DNA from: Nocardioides alkalitolerans DSM 16699
Lineage (GTDB): Bacteria > Actinomycetota > Actinomycetes > Propionibacteriales > Nocardioidaceae
Assembly (NCBI RefSeq): GCF_000426525.1
Contig: NZ_KE384533.1
Span: 350,562-414,561, forward strand
Reading direction: 5' to 3'
Length of the DNA stretch: 64,000 bases
The notes below the pieces were generated by a model that was not told where the DNA came from, did no database searches, and saw nothing but the letters and a program-made list of their open reading frames with translations. A program made the position numbers and the translations under genes. Positions 23,904-32,608 of the stretch are shown piece by piece (position 1 is the first letter of the stretch; each line of letters begins with the position of its first letter).

Positions 23904-25361
23904 TCAGAACGGGTACGGCGCGATGCCGGGCCGCACCGTCAGCCACTGCACCTCGGTGAAGGCCTCGAGGTTCGCCGCGGCTCCCCCGAACCGTGAGCCG
24001 TTGCCCGAGGCGCCCGTGCCGCCGAACGGGGCGTTCGCCTCGTCCGAGACCGTCTGCTCGTTGATGTGCACCTTGCCGGAGCGGACGCGGTCGGCGATCT
24101 TCATCGCCTCGCCGACGTCGCCCAGGATGCCGACGGACAGCCCGTACTCGCTGTCGTTGACGAGCGCCACGGCCTCGTCGGTGGTGGCGAAGGAGACGAC
24201 CGGGGCGACGGGGCCGAAGATCTCCTCCACGTACGCCGGGTTGTCGGGCGTGACGCCCGTGAGCACCGTCGGGGCGAAGAAGAGGCCCTCGCGCGTGCCG
24301 CCGGCCTCGACGGTCGCGCCCGCCTCGACGGCCCGGGCCACGATCGACTCCACCCGCGCCGCCTGCAACTCGTCGATGATGGGACCCAGCGCCACCCGAC
24401 CCGAGGCGGGGTCCCCGACGGGCAGGGTGCGGGCCTTCTCGGCGAGCGCCGCGACGTACTCGTCGACGAGGCTCTCGTGCACCAGGTGGCGTCCGGTGGT
24501 CATGCAGATCTGGCCCTGGTGGAGGTAGGAGCCGAAGGCGCCCGCGGAGGCCGCCGCGGCGACGTCGGCCCCCGGCAGCACGACCAGCGCGTTGTTGCCG
24601 CCGAGCTCGAGGTGCACGCGCTTGAGGTGGCGCGAGGCGAGCTCGCCGACGGCGCGGCCCGCCGCGGTGGAGCCGGTGAACGAGACGACCGTGACCTCGG
24701 GGGCGCTCACCGCGGCCTCGCCGACCTCGGCGCCGCCGGGCAGCAGCTGCAGGAGCCCGTCGGGCAGGCCGGCCTCCTCGAAGATGCGCACGAGGGCCAC
24801 GCCGCCGCAGACGGCGGTGCGCGGGTCGGGCTTGAGCAGCACGGCGTTGCCGAGCGCGAGCGCCGGGGCCACCGAGCGGATCGAGAGGATGAGCGGGAAG
24901 TTGAAGGGCGCGATCACGGTGACGACGCCGGCGGGGCGACGCCGCGCGAACGACCAGCGCGCGTCGTTCGTGGCGAGCACCTCGCCCTGCGGGTGCGTCG
25001 GCAGGCTCGCGGCCTCGTAGCACTCGTTGGCCGCGATGTGGGTCTCGAGCCCGGCCTTGGTCGGCAGCCCGCCGCCCTCGCGCACGATCCAGTCGCCGAT
25101 CTCGGCGGCGTGCTGCTCCCAGAGGTCACCGGCGCGGCGCAGCACCGTGGCGCGGTCCTCGGGGCTGCGGGCGGCCCAGTCCTCCTGTGCACGGGCCGCG
25201 GTCGTGGCGGCCGTCCGCACGTCGTCGGCCGAGGCGAGGCCCACCGAGCCCAGCACGCCGCCCGTGGCCGGCTCCACCACGTCGGAGGCGCCACCGCCGC
25301 CCTCGGTCCAGGTGTCGAGCTTGATGCGTCCGTCCCAGCGGGCGGGGTCCAGCAGCGTCAT
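23904..25361 (-). CDS. Aldehyde dehydrogenase, benzaldehyde/vanillin dehydrogenase-like
   Basis: A 485-residue NAD(P)-dependent aldehyde dehydrogenase. The cofactor phrase APFNFPLILSIRSVAPALALGN, the SFTGST loop, the general base Glu252 in ELGGNN and the nucleophile Cys286 in QGQICMTTGR are all intact. The QGQICM wording and the C-terminal region resemble the benzaldehyde/vanillin/salicylaldehyde branch, so it probably oxidises aromatic aldehydes to acids. It lies 46 bp downstream of the thioredoxin/NHL gene on the same strand; a functional link is not evident. Confidence 0.92.
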   Translation of the reverse strand: MTLLDPARWDGRIKLDTWTEGGGGASDVVEPATGGVLGSVGLASADDVRTAATTAARAQEDWAARSPEDRATVLRRAGDLWEQHAAEIGDWIVREGGGLPTKAGLETHIAANECYEAASLPTHPQGEVLATNDARWSFARRRPAGVVTVIAPFNFPLILSIRSVAPALALGNAVLLKPDPRTAVCGGVALVRIFEEAGLPDGLLQLLPGGAEVGEAAVSAPEVTVVSFTGSTAAGRAVGELASRHLKRVHLELGGNNALVVLPGADVAAAASAGAFGSYLHQGQICMTTGRHLVHESLVDEYVAALAEKARTLPVGDPASGRVALGPIIDELQAARVESIVARAVEAGATVEAGGTREGLFFAPTVLTGVTPDNPAYVEEIFGPVAPVVSFATTDEAVALVNDSEYGLSVGILGDVGEAMKIADRVRSGKVHINEQTVSDEANAPFGGTGASGNGSRFGGAAANLEAFTEVQWLTVRPGIAPYPF

Positions 25362-25407
25362 GGGGGTCTCCTCTCGGCCGGGCGGCGGTGCCCGTGCCCC
25401 GATCGTG

Positions 25408-27246
25408 TCAGGCGCCCCCGAGCGGCAGCGTCAGCACGGGGGGCCCGTCGGCCGTCACGCGCACCGGCACGCCCCAGTCCTGCTGGTGCAGGTGGCAGGC
25501 CGCTCCCTCCGGTACGACGCCGCCCGGCGCCGCGTCGCACGAGGCCGCGCGCGCGGCGACGTGGAGGACGCCCTCGCCGGCGTGCGGGTCGAGCACGAGA
25601 CGACGGACCAGGTCGGTGCCCCGGCCCTCGCCCTCGCGGAGCAGCCCCGGCGGCGTCGACGACACGTGCAGCTGGCTCGGCGGACCGAAGCGGTCGTCGA
25701 CCTTCTGGCCCGGCGGGGGCGTGAACGTGATGGTGAGCTCGAGGTCGGCGCCCACCTCGGTGACGGGTCGCTGGGTCGTGTGCGCGAAGCCCGGCGTCGT
25801 CACCGCGGCGCCGAGCGGCACCCGGGTGAGGCGGTGGGCCGTCGACTCGACGACCACGAGGTGGTCGCCGTCGACGTACGCCCCGCTCGGCTCGGCGAGC
25901 CCGGCGGCCAGGGTCGTGAGCGCCCCGCGACCGCCCTCCGCGGCCGGGTCGAAGCGGCGGACGGCGCCGTTGTAGGTGTCGGCGACGGCCACGGAGCCGT
26001 CGGGCAGGGCCGTGACGCCGAGGGGGTGCTGGAGCAGGCCGATGGTGTCGTCGGGTCCTGCGTCCCCGTCGGTGGCGGCGTTGCCCGGGCCGTCCCGGAA
26101 GCCGAAGTCGAAGAGCCCCGAGCCGATCGCGGTGCGCACGACGAGCCCGTCGGGGCCCTCCTCCACCCAGCGCAGCGACGAGGTCTCGGAGTCGGCGAGC
26201 CAGAGCCGGCTGCCGTCGTCCGCGACCGCGAGCCCGGAGGTCTGCGCGAACCACGCCTCGGCGAGCGGGCCGTCGAGCAGCCCCTCGTTGGTCGTGCCGG
26301 CGGCGACGGCGACCTCGCCGGTGCGGGGGTCGAGGGTCCAGAGCTGGTGGATGCCGGCCATGGCCACCCACACGCGGTCGCGCCACCACACGACGTCCCA
26401 CGGCGACGAGAGGCGGTCGGTGCCGTCGCCCTGCATCCACTGCGTGCCGTCGCCGGCGAGCGTCCGCACGGTGCCGTCGGCCAGCGTGAGCCCCGCGAGC
26501 CGGTGGCCCACGGTGTCGGCGACCACGACGTCGTACCCGACCTCGGCGGCCACGTCGGCCGGCAGCGCGCAGAGCCCGTTGGGCTCCCGGAAGCCCTCGA
26601 ACCGGCGGGCCACCCGACCTGCGCCGGAGGGGTCGAGGTCGAGCTCGACGACCTCGTCGTGGCCCGCGTCGGCGATCAGCACGCGTCCCCCCACCGGCAG
26701 GGCCTTCGCGGGGAAGCGCAGGTCGCCGGCGACGACGGGCGGCGGCACGTACGGCGAGTCGCCCGGCTGCAGCGTGCCCCTCGCGCGGTGCTCCTCGGCG
26801 AGGCTGGTGACGAGACGGTCGATCGCGTGGGCGTGGCCCTCCCCGGCGTACTGGGCGACGACGTAGCCCTCGGGGTCGACGAGCACCAGCGTCGGCCAGG
26901 CGCGGGCGGCGTACGCCTGCCACGTCACGAGCTCGGGGTCGTCGAGCACGGGATGGGCGACGCCGTAGCGCTCGACGGCGGCCAGGAGGGCGTCCGGGTC
27001 GGCCTCGTGCACGAACTTGGGGCTGTGCACGCCGACCACGACGAGCTCGTCGGCGTGCGCCTCCTCGACGGGGCGCAGCTCGTCGAGCACGTGGAGGCAG
27101 TTGACGCAGCAGAAGGTCCAGAAGTCGAGCAGCACGAACCGGCCGCGCAGGTCGGCGAGCCGCAGCGGACCGGCCGTGTTGAGCCAGCCGCGCCCCACCA
27201 GCTCGGGGGCGCGGACGCGGGGGACGGTGCCGTCGGAGCGAGCCAT
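25408..27246 (-). CDS. NHLRC2-like thioredoxin/NHL-repeat protein
   Basis: A 612-residue three-domain protein. A thioredoxin/TlpA-like domain (about 1-160) has the active site CCVNC (Cys46, Cys47, Cys50). NHL-type beta-propeller repeats (about 185-480) carry recurrent LADS/VADT-type blades. A C-terminal beta domain (about 500-612) follows. This order and the CC-x-NC motif match the vertebrate NHLRC2 family and its bacterial homologues; the in vivo substrate is not known. No signal peptide is present, so it should be cytoplasmic. A TAGCAT -10 seven bases before the ATG indicates leaderless transcription. Confidence 0.9.
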   Translation of the reverse strand: MARSDGTVPRVRAPELVGRGWLNTAGPLRLADLRGRFVLLDFWTFCCVNCLHVLDELRPVEEAHADELVVVGVHSPKFVHEADPDALLAAVERYGVAHPVLDDPELVTWQAYAARAWPTLVLVDPEGYVVAQYAGEGHAHAIDRLVTSLAEEHRARGTLQPGDSPYVPPPVVAGDLRFPAKALPVGGRVLIADAGHDEVVELDLDPSGAGRVARRFEGFREPNGLCALPADVAAEVGYDVVVADTVGHRLAGLTLADGTVRTLAGDGTQWMQGDGTDRLSSPWDVVWWRDRVWVAMAGIHQLWTLDPRTGEVAVAAGTTNEGLLDGPLAEAWFAQTSGLAVADDGSRLWLADSETSSLRWVEEGPDGLVVRTAIGSGLFDFGFRDGPGNAATDGDAGPDDTIGLLQHPLGVTALPDGSVAVADTYNGAVRRFDPAAEGGRGALTTLAAGLAEPSGAYVDGDHLVVVESTAHRLTRVPLGAAVTTPGFAHTTQRPVTEVGADLELTITFTPPPGQKVDDRFGPPSQLHVSSTPPGLLREGEGRGTDLVRRLVLDPHAGEGVLHVAARAASCDAAPGGVVPEGAACHLHQQDWGVPVRVTADGPPVLTLPLGGA

Positions 27247-27285
27247 GACCCCGATGCTAGGGCTCCTCTCGATACGCTGGCTGAC
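27247..27285. promoter_or_regulatory. 39-bp face-to-face leaderless promoters
   Basis: The gap between two divergent ATG codons is only 39 bases. TAGCAT on the minus strand (27254-27259) is seven bases from the NHLRC2-like ATG. TACGCT on the plus strand (27273-27278) is seven bases from the isomerase-family ATG. The two -10 elements are 13 bases apart, so the two polymerases cannot both be bound at once. Confidence 0.7.
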
Positions 27286-28119
27286 ATGGCTCCCGACCCC
27301 GAGACCACCGCTCGCCTCACGTCGTACGGCGACGTCTGGTGGGCCGCGGTCGAGGACCTCCTCGACCTGGTCGCCGACGTGCCCGACGACGCCTGGTCGG
27401 CCCCGACCGACCTGGCGGGCTGGGACGCGCACGCCGTGCTCGCGCACCTCGCTCACCTCGAGGCGGTGGCGGTGGACACCCCGCACACGCCCGTCGACAT
27501 CGGCGACGCCCCGCACGTGCGCAACGACATGGGGCGCTTCACCGAGGAGGGCGTCGTGGCCCGCCGGGACCGGTCGCCCGCCGAGCTCGTCGACGAGCTG
27601 CGGACGGCCACCGCCGCGCGGCGCGCCGCCCTCGTGGCCACCCCGCCGACGGAGCCGACGGCGCCCGCCCCCACCGTGTACGGCGCCATCGGCTGGGACA
27701 CCGAGACGTTCCTCGGCAACCGGCCCCTCGACATCTGGATGCACGAGCAGGACCTGCGCCGCGCGCTCGACCGCCCGGGCGGTCTGCAGGGGGTGCCCGC
27801 GGCGTACTGCACGCAGAAGCTGCTGCGCTCGCTCCCGTACGTCGTGGGCAAGCGCGTCGCGCCCCCGGCGGGCACGACGGTCGTGCTGTCGGTGGGCGAG
27901 CTGCCGCCCGTCGGTGTCGAGATCGGCGACGACGGCCGCGCGCGTCCGCTGGACGTCGACGGCCTGCCGGGGGACCCGACGACCCGGCTCGCGACCGACC
28001 TCGAGACCTACACGATCGCCGCCGGCGGGCGGCGCCCCGTCGACGTGTCGCGCTGGCAGGTCAGCGGCGACGCCGACCTCGCGAGCCGCGTGCTCGAGAA
28101 CCTGGCGGTGACCCCGTGA
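27286..28119 (+). CDS. Maleylpyruvate isomerase-family (mycothiol-type, DinB-like) protein
   Basis: A 277-residue protein of the MDMPI family, whose characterised member isomerises maleylpyruvate using mycothiol. The N-terminal four-helix metal-binding domain has LAGWDAHAVLAHLAHLEAV and DIWMHEQDLRRAL, which supply the metal-ligand His and Glu residues. A C-terminal lid domain follows. The family is large and most members are uncharacterised, so the reaction is only inferred. It is transcribed together with the SDR gene (GTGA overlap at 28116-28119). Confidence 0.88.
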   Translation: MAPDPETTARLTSYGDVWWAAVEDLLDLVADVPDDAWSAPTDLAGWDAHAVLAHLAHLEAVAVDTPHTPVDIGDAPHVRNDMGRFTEEGVVARRDRSPAELVDELRTATAARRAALVATPPTEPTAPAPTVYGAIGWDTETFLGNRPLDIWMHEQDLRRALDRPGGLQGVPAAYCTQKLLRSLPYVVGKRVAPPAGTTVVLSVGELPPVGVEIGDDGRARPLDVDGLPGDPTTRLATDLETYTIAAGGRRPVDVSRWQVSGDADLASRVLENLAVTP

Positions 28120-29054
28120 GCGCCCACCCCTCCACCTGGAGCCTCGCCGAGATGCCCGACCAGGCCGGCCGCACCGTGGTCGTGACCGGGCCGACCAGCG
28201 GGCTCGGCGAGGCCACCGCGCTCGAGCTCGCCCGACGGGGCGCCCACGTCGTGCTCGCGGCCCGCAACCCGGAGAAGATCGCCACGACGACCGCGCACAT
28301 CGAGCGCGAGGTGCCCGGGGCGCGGGTCGGCTCCCTCGTCGTCGACCTCTCGTCGCTGGCCTCGGTGCACGCCGCGGCCGCCGAGGCGGCGCGCCTCGGA
28401 CCGATCGACGTGCTCGTCAACAACGCCGGCGTGATGGCCACGCCGGCCCGCCGTACCGACGACGACCTCGACCTGCAGATGGCCACCAACCACTTCGGCC
28501 CGTTCCTGCTCACCGGCCTCCTGCTGCCCCAGCTCGCGGCGAGCGGCGACGGCCGCGTCGTGACGGTGTCGTCGTTCCTGCACCGGATCGCGCGCTCCGC
28601 CCCGACGCGCGACCCCCGCAGGGTGCCCGGCGGCCGCTACCACCGCTGGCAGGTGTACGGGCAGAGCAAGCTCGCCAACCTGCTCTTCACGTTCGAGCTG
28701 CAGCGCCGGGCCACCGCGGCCGGCCTGCCGGTGCGGGCCCTGGCCGCGCACCCGGGCTACGCGTCGACCCACCTGCTCTCCTACGGCCAGACCGGCCGCA
28801 GCCAGGGCGGTCTGGCGTCGATCCTCAACGGCGTCGCCGCCGCGACCGCCCAGTCGGCCGCCGACGGCGCGCTGCCCACGCTGATGGCCGCCACGGCCGA
28901 CCTGCCGGGCGGCACGTTCTGCGGTCCCGGCAGCTTCCAGCAGATGCGCGGACTGCCCCGGGTGGTCGGCTCCAACGCCCTCTCCCGCGACGAGACCGCG
29001 CAGCGCGAGCTGTGGGAGGTCAGCGAGGCCACCGCCGGGCTCACGTGGCCCTGA
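28116..29054 (+). CDS. Short-chain dehydrogenase/reductase
   Basis: A 312-residue classical SDR of the retinol-dehydrogenase/WW-oxidoreductase-like branch. The cofactor motif TGPTSGLG, the NNAGV strand, the catalytic Ser in VSSF and YGQSK (Tyr and Lys) are intact. The NADP preference is suggested by AARNPEK after the second strand. The GTG start overlaps the stop of the isomerase-family gene, so both proteins are probably made in fixed proportion. The substrate is unknown. Confidence 0.93.
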   Translation: MSAHPSTWSLAEMPDQAGRTVVVTGPTSGLGEATALELARRGAHVVLAARNPEKIATTTAHIEREVPGARVGSLVVDLSSLASVHAAAAEAARLGPIDVLVNNAGVMATPARRTDDDLDLQMATNHFGPFLLTGLLLPQLAASGDGRVVTVSSFLHRIARSAPTRDPRRVPGGRYHRWQVYGQSKLANLLFTFELQRRATAAGLPVRALAAHPGYASTHLLSYGQTGRSQGGLASILNGVAAATAQSAADGALPTLMAATADLPGGTFCGPGSFQQMRGLPRVVGSNALSRDETAQRELWEVSEATAGLTWP

Positions 29055-29143
29055 GTCCTGCCTGACCACTGCCTGACCACGCCCTGACCAAAGTCGCACC
29101 CGGGGGCTCCCGGCGGCCGATGCGCGCCGGTCGGCGGACGCCC

Positions 29144-29149
29144 TAGCGT
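29144..29149 (+). promoter_or_regulatory. -10 element (TAGCGT), leaderless
   Basis: TAGCGT lies seven bases before the ATG at 29157, the same hexamer and spacing as at lysE. Confidence 0.6.
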
Positions 29150-29156
29150 CGGCGGC

Positions 29157-29946
29157 ATGGCCGACGACCAGGGCTGGGAGCTCGACTCCGGGACCCACCT
29201 CCACCGCGTGGTGACGGGCGAGGGCGGGACGAACGTGGTCGCCTGGTACGTCGACGGCGCGCTCGTCGCCCGCAAGAAGGCGACCGAGGACGAGGTCGTG
29301 CTCGCGCCGGGCGACCGTCTCGCCGACACGACGACCGACGACACCGGAGACGACGACACCGGGGACGCGACCGAGGGGCCGGAGCTCGGTGCGATCCGAG
29401 TGAAGCGGACCTGGCTCGGCGAGGTGCGACGGGTGACCTGGTTCGCCCCCCATGAAGACCCTCGGGGTGCGGGTCAGCGCCACGACTGCCGCTCACACGG
29501 ACGTCGGGGGCCTCGACCTCGATCCGGACCCGGGCACGCCCGCGGCCGTGAGGGACGAGAAGGTCAGGAGGAACCCCCGCCTCTACGCCGCCCGTCACGT
29601 GGTCGAGGGCGTCGCCAAGGTCGTCGTACCGATCGTGGTCGTGTGGCTGCTCGCCCGCCTGGCCTTCTCGGTCCCGCTGCCGAACATCCCGTGGCCCGAC
29701 CTGCCGAGCATCCCCTGGCCGGACCTGCCCTCGATCTCCCTGCCCCGCCTCGACTGGGCCCCGCCGTACTGGCTGCAGGTGGTCGCCGACAACGCGAAGT
29801 ACGTCGTCCCCGTGCTCATCGGCATCGGTATCGCGTGCGGCGAGGTGCGGCGCCGGCGGACCCAGGACGAGAAGAAGGCGGCCCTGCGGGCCTCGGCGTC
29901 AGCGCGAGCGCGGCCCGAAGACCGGGGCGATCTTGGCGAAGGCTGA
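29157..29946 (+). pseudogene. Membrane protein gene split by a frameshift at a C run
   Basis: Residues 1-98 (MADDQGWELDSG to VRRVTWFAP) are in one frame. The rest, VGGLDLDPDPG followed by a hydrophobic anchor and PWPDLPSIPWPDLP repeats, is in the +1 frame from about 29452. The two halves look like one protein: a small soluble N-terminal domain, a conserved GGLDLDPDPG linker, two membrane segments and an Arg-rich tail. The switch point is a run of six C (29446-29451). With five C the frames would join as WFAP-MKTLG. Possible causes are a true pseudogene, a sequencing or assembly error, or slippage. ATG 29452 could also start a separate second half. Function is unknown. The 3' end overlaps the crotonase gene by 48 bases. 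Confidence 0.65.
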
Positions 29947-30723
29947 CTCACGCGCGATGCGGGTGTTGCGGGCCAGGAGGAGCACGACCTGCTCGGCCCG
30001 CTCGCGGGCGAACGTGCGGCGGGCGCTCGACGTACGGGCTCCGTCGAAGAGGCGCTTCGCGGCGGCGACCGCGTCGGGCGACTTGCCCTTGAGGACCTCG
30101 ACGAGGGCCTCGGCGGCGGCGACCGGGTCGGAGTCGAGGCCGGTGACGAGCCCGAGGTCGAGGGCCTCCTTGCCGGAGATCACCTCGGCGGTCATCGCCA
30201 AGCGCTTCGCGGTGTCGAGGCCGACCAGCTCGGAGAGGCTGCGCACGCCGCTCATGTCGGGGATGAGGCCCCACTTGCCCTCGAGCACCGACCAGCGGGA
30301 GTCGGGGGTGGCGAAGCGGAAGTCGGCGCCGAGGGCGATCTGGAGGCCGCCGCCGTAGCAGTGGCCGTGGACCGCGGCGATCACCGGGACGGGGAGCCGG
30401 CGCCAGGCCCAGCAGGCCTCCTGGAAGGTGTTGGTGCCACGCCACGGTCGCGGCACCAGGGCGCCGACGACCCGGCTCGGCTTGCGGAGCACCGTGGCGA
30501 AGTCGAGGCCGGCGCAGAAGGCGTCGCCGTTGCCGGAGAGGATCACGGCCCGCAGCGTCTTGTCCTGCCGCAGCCAGCGGGCGGTGGCGATGAGGTCCTC
30601 GAGCGTGTCGAGGGTGAGGGCGTTCAGCTTCGCCGGGCGGTCGAGCCGCACGCGGGCGATGCCGTCCTCGACGGTGCAGGTCACGTGGGTGGTGGTCGGG
30701 GAGGCGGCGCGCATGAGCGCCAT
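29899..30723 (-). CDS. Enoyl-CoA hydratase/isomerase family protein
   Basis: A 274-residue crotonase-fold enzyme. The CoA-binding phrase GNGDAFCAGLDF and the oxyanion-hole stretch HGHCYGGGLQIALGADFRFA are clear. The region after PDMSGVRSLSELVG, where catalytic acids usually sit, lacks the classical hydratase pair of glutamates. The activity may therefore be isomerase, hydrolase or another crotonase reaction. ATG 30723 is chosen; an ATG three codons later is possible. Its 3' end overlaps the frameshifted membrane gene by 48 bases. Confidence 0.88.
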   Translation of the reverse strand: MALMRAASPTTTHVTCTVEDGIARVRLDRPAKLNALTLDTLEDLIATARWLRQDKTLRAVILSGNGDAFCAGLDFATVLRKPSRVVGALVPRPWRGTNTFQEACWAWRRLPVPVIAAVHGHCYGGGLQIALGADFRFATPDSRWSVLEGKWGLIPDMSGVRSLSELVGLDTAKRLAMTAEVISGKEALDLGLVTGLDSDPVAAAEALVEVLKGKSPDAVAAAKRLFDGARTSSARRTFARERAEQVVLLLARNTRIARESAFAKIAPVFGPRSR

Positions 30724-30755
30724 GCTACTCGCAGGTAATGGCGCCGGACAGACGT

Positions 30756-30803
30756 CGAGCTGTCGCGTCCGCACCGACGTACGGGTGCAGACGCGACAGC
30801 TCG
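30756..30803. repeat. Perfect 14-bp inverted repeat with nested stem
   Basis: Arms 30756-30769 and 30790-30803 are exact reverse complements. The 20-nt loop contains gcacc/ggtgc that extends the stem. It lies 20 bases beyond the 3' end of the second DEAD-box gene and probably terminates it. Its right arm with flanks, gtgcagacgcgacagctcg, recurs with small changes at 50215-50236. Confidence 0.7.
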
Positions 30804-30822
30804 GCGAGTCAGTCAGTCAGGC

Positions 30823-32361
30823 TCAGCGGAAGCGGGAGCTCACCTTGGCGGCGCTGTGCGCCGGGGCACCCGCGCCGGGGGACGACGTCGAGTAGGTGAC
30901 GCTGGAGCCGCCGCGGGCGCCGCCGGACTTGGCGCCGGACTTGGCGCCGCCGCCCGACTTCGCACCACCGGAGCGACCGCGACCACCGGCGGAGCCGCCA
31001 CGCGACTCACCGCGCGACTCGCCGCCACCGGAGCGGGCAGGCCCGCCGGCGCGACCCGAGCCGCCACGACGACGACCGCGGCCACCGCCGCCGCCCTCAC
31101 CGGAGCGCCCCTCGGAGGAGCCGCCCTGGCGCTGCTGCTGCACCGGGGTCTCGACCTCGAGACCACCGGGCACGAGCGCGCGCTCGCCGGGAGCGAGCTG
31201 GGCCAGCACGGGGTGGGTCGGGCTGCCGAGCTTGGTGATGGTCGGACGGATGCCGGCCGCCTTCGTGAGCTGGCGGACGTCGCGCACCTGGTCGTCCGTC
31301 ATCAGCGTGATGACGGTGCCCGCGGCGCCGGCTCGCGCCGTACGACCCGAGCGGTGCAGGTAGGCCTTGTGCTCGGTCGGCGGGTCGGCGTGGACCACGA
31401 GGGCCACGTCGTCGACGTGGATGCCGCGCGCCGCGATGTCGGTGGCCACGAGGGTCGTCGCGCGACCGGCGTGGAACGCCTCCATGTTGCGGGTGCGGGC
31501 GCCCTGCGAGAGGTTGCCGTGCAGGTCGACCGCCGGCACGCCGCTCTTGTTGAGCTGGCGGGCGAGGGCCTTCGCGCCGTGCTTGGTGCGGGTGAAGACC
31601 ACGGTGCGGCCGGGGGCGCTCGTCAGGTCGACGAGCACCGGCACGCGGTGGTCGCGCGACGCGAGGTGGAGCACGTGGTGGTCCATCGTCGAGACGGGCG
31701 ACGTGGCCGAGTCGGCCTCGTGGGTGACCGGCTTGGTGAGGAACTGCTTCACCAGGGTGTCGATCGCGTTGTCGAGCGTGGCCGAGAAGAGCAGCCGCTG
31801 GCTGTTCTTCGGGGTCGCGCCGAGCAGGCGACGGACGCCGGGCAGGAAGCCGAGGTCGGCCATGTGGTCGGCCTCGTCGAGGATGGTGACCTCGATGTCG
31901 CCGAGGTTGCAGTGACCCTGACCGATGAGGTCCTCGAGCCGGCCGGGGCAGGCCAGGACGATGTCGACACCGTTGCGCAGGCCGTTGACCTGCGGGTTCT
32001 GGCCGACGCCGCCGAAGACGGTGCGGGTGGTGAGGCCGTTGGCCTTGGCGAGGGGCGCGAGGGCCTCCTCGATCTGGCCCACGAGCTCACGGGTCGGGGC
32101 CAGGATCAGCGCCCGCGGGGCCTTGCTGCGCGGCGTGCGCCCGGAGGCGACGAGGCGCGAGACCAGCGGCAGCAGGAACGCGTACGTCTTGCCGGAGCCG
32201 GTGCGGCCACGGCCGAGCACGTCGCGACCCGCGAGGGAGTCGGCGAGCGTCGCGGCCTGGATGGGGGTCGGGTCGGTGATGCCGCGCTCGGCGAGCACCG
32301 CCACGAGCGAGGAGGGGACGCCGAGGTCGGCGAAGGACGGGGAAGAGCTGGGCGTGGACAA
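30823..32361 (-). CDS. DEAD-box ATP-dependent RNA helicase with long Gly/Arg/Ser tail (second of two)
   Basis: A 512-residue helicase. Motif I GRTGSGKT is at 52-59, PTREL at 89-93, DEAD at 162-165, SAT in LLFSATL and HRSGRTARAG near 350. The C-terminal 110 or so residues are a repetitive Gly/Arg/Ser/Lys tail (blocks such as GGAKSGGGAKSG) expected to bind RNA. TTG 32361 is used as start, as in the first helicase, and both starts follow a similar ggtcccc context. The two proteins are clear paralogues but differ in motif I and tail length. A leader of about 240 bp precedes it. Confidence 0.92.
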   Translation of the reverse strand: MSTPSSSPSFADLGVPSSLVAVLAERGITDPTPIQAATLADSLAGRDVLGRGRTGSGKTYAFLLPLVSRLVASGRTPRSKAPRALILAPTRELVGQIEEALAPLAKANGLTTRTVFGGVGQNPQVNGLRNGVDIVLACPGRLEDLIGQGHCNLGDIEVTILDEADHMADLGFLPGVRRLLGATPKNSQRLLFSATLDNAIDTLVKQFLTKPVTHEADSATSPVSTMDHHVLHLASRDHRVPVLVDLTSAPGRTVVFTRTKHGAKALARQLNKSGVPAVDLHGNLSQGARTRNMEAFHAGRATTLVATDIAARGIHVDDVALVVHADPPTEHKAYLHRSGRTARAGAAGTVITLMTDDQVRDVRQLTKAAGIRPTITKLGSPTHPVLAQLAPGERALVPGGLEVETPVQQQRQGGSSEGRSGEGGGGGRGRRRGGSGRAGGPARSGGGESRGESRGGSAGGRGRSGGAKSGGGAKSGAKSGGARGGSSVTYSTSSPGAGAPAHSAAKVSSRFR

Positions 32362-32608
32362 GCGGGGACCACTACTTTCGGTCGAGGCGTCTCGCCTTTC
32401 GACCCGGCCGGCGGCCGAGCAGTGTCACGAAGGGCCCGTGGTCGTCGTCCTGTCGGTCAGGACGGGCGTACGACGGGCGGCGCACCACCGGGGTGGTTGC
32501 GCTCGGTCCGTGGCAAGACGTGACGGACCGACCGGTACAACGTAACGCGCCGCACCGACATCCGCCGACTCGGCAGGACGTGACGTTCACGACCAGGTCA
32601 TGACCAGC
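32362..32608. other. Intergenic region, helicase leader and BVMO 3' flank
   Basis: No gene is seen. It should contain the promoter and long leader of the minus-strand helicase gene. I see short inverted pieces (aggcgtctcgcct at about 32382-32394) but no clear terminator for the preceding BVMO gene. Confidence 0.4.

Noticed and set aside
29055..29095. Three ctgacca-type units in a row after the SDR gene
   Set aside because: Units are only 7-8 bases with uneven spacing and are too short to call a CRISPR, iteron or other functional repeat.
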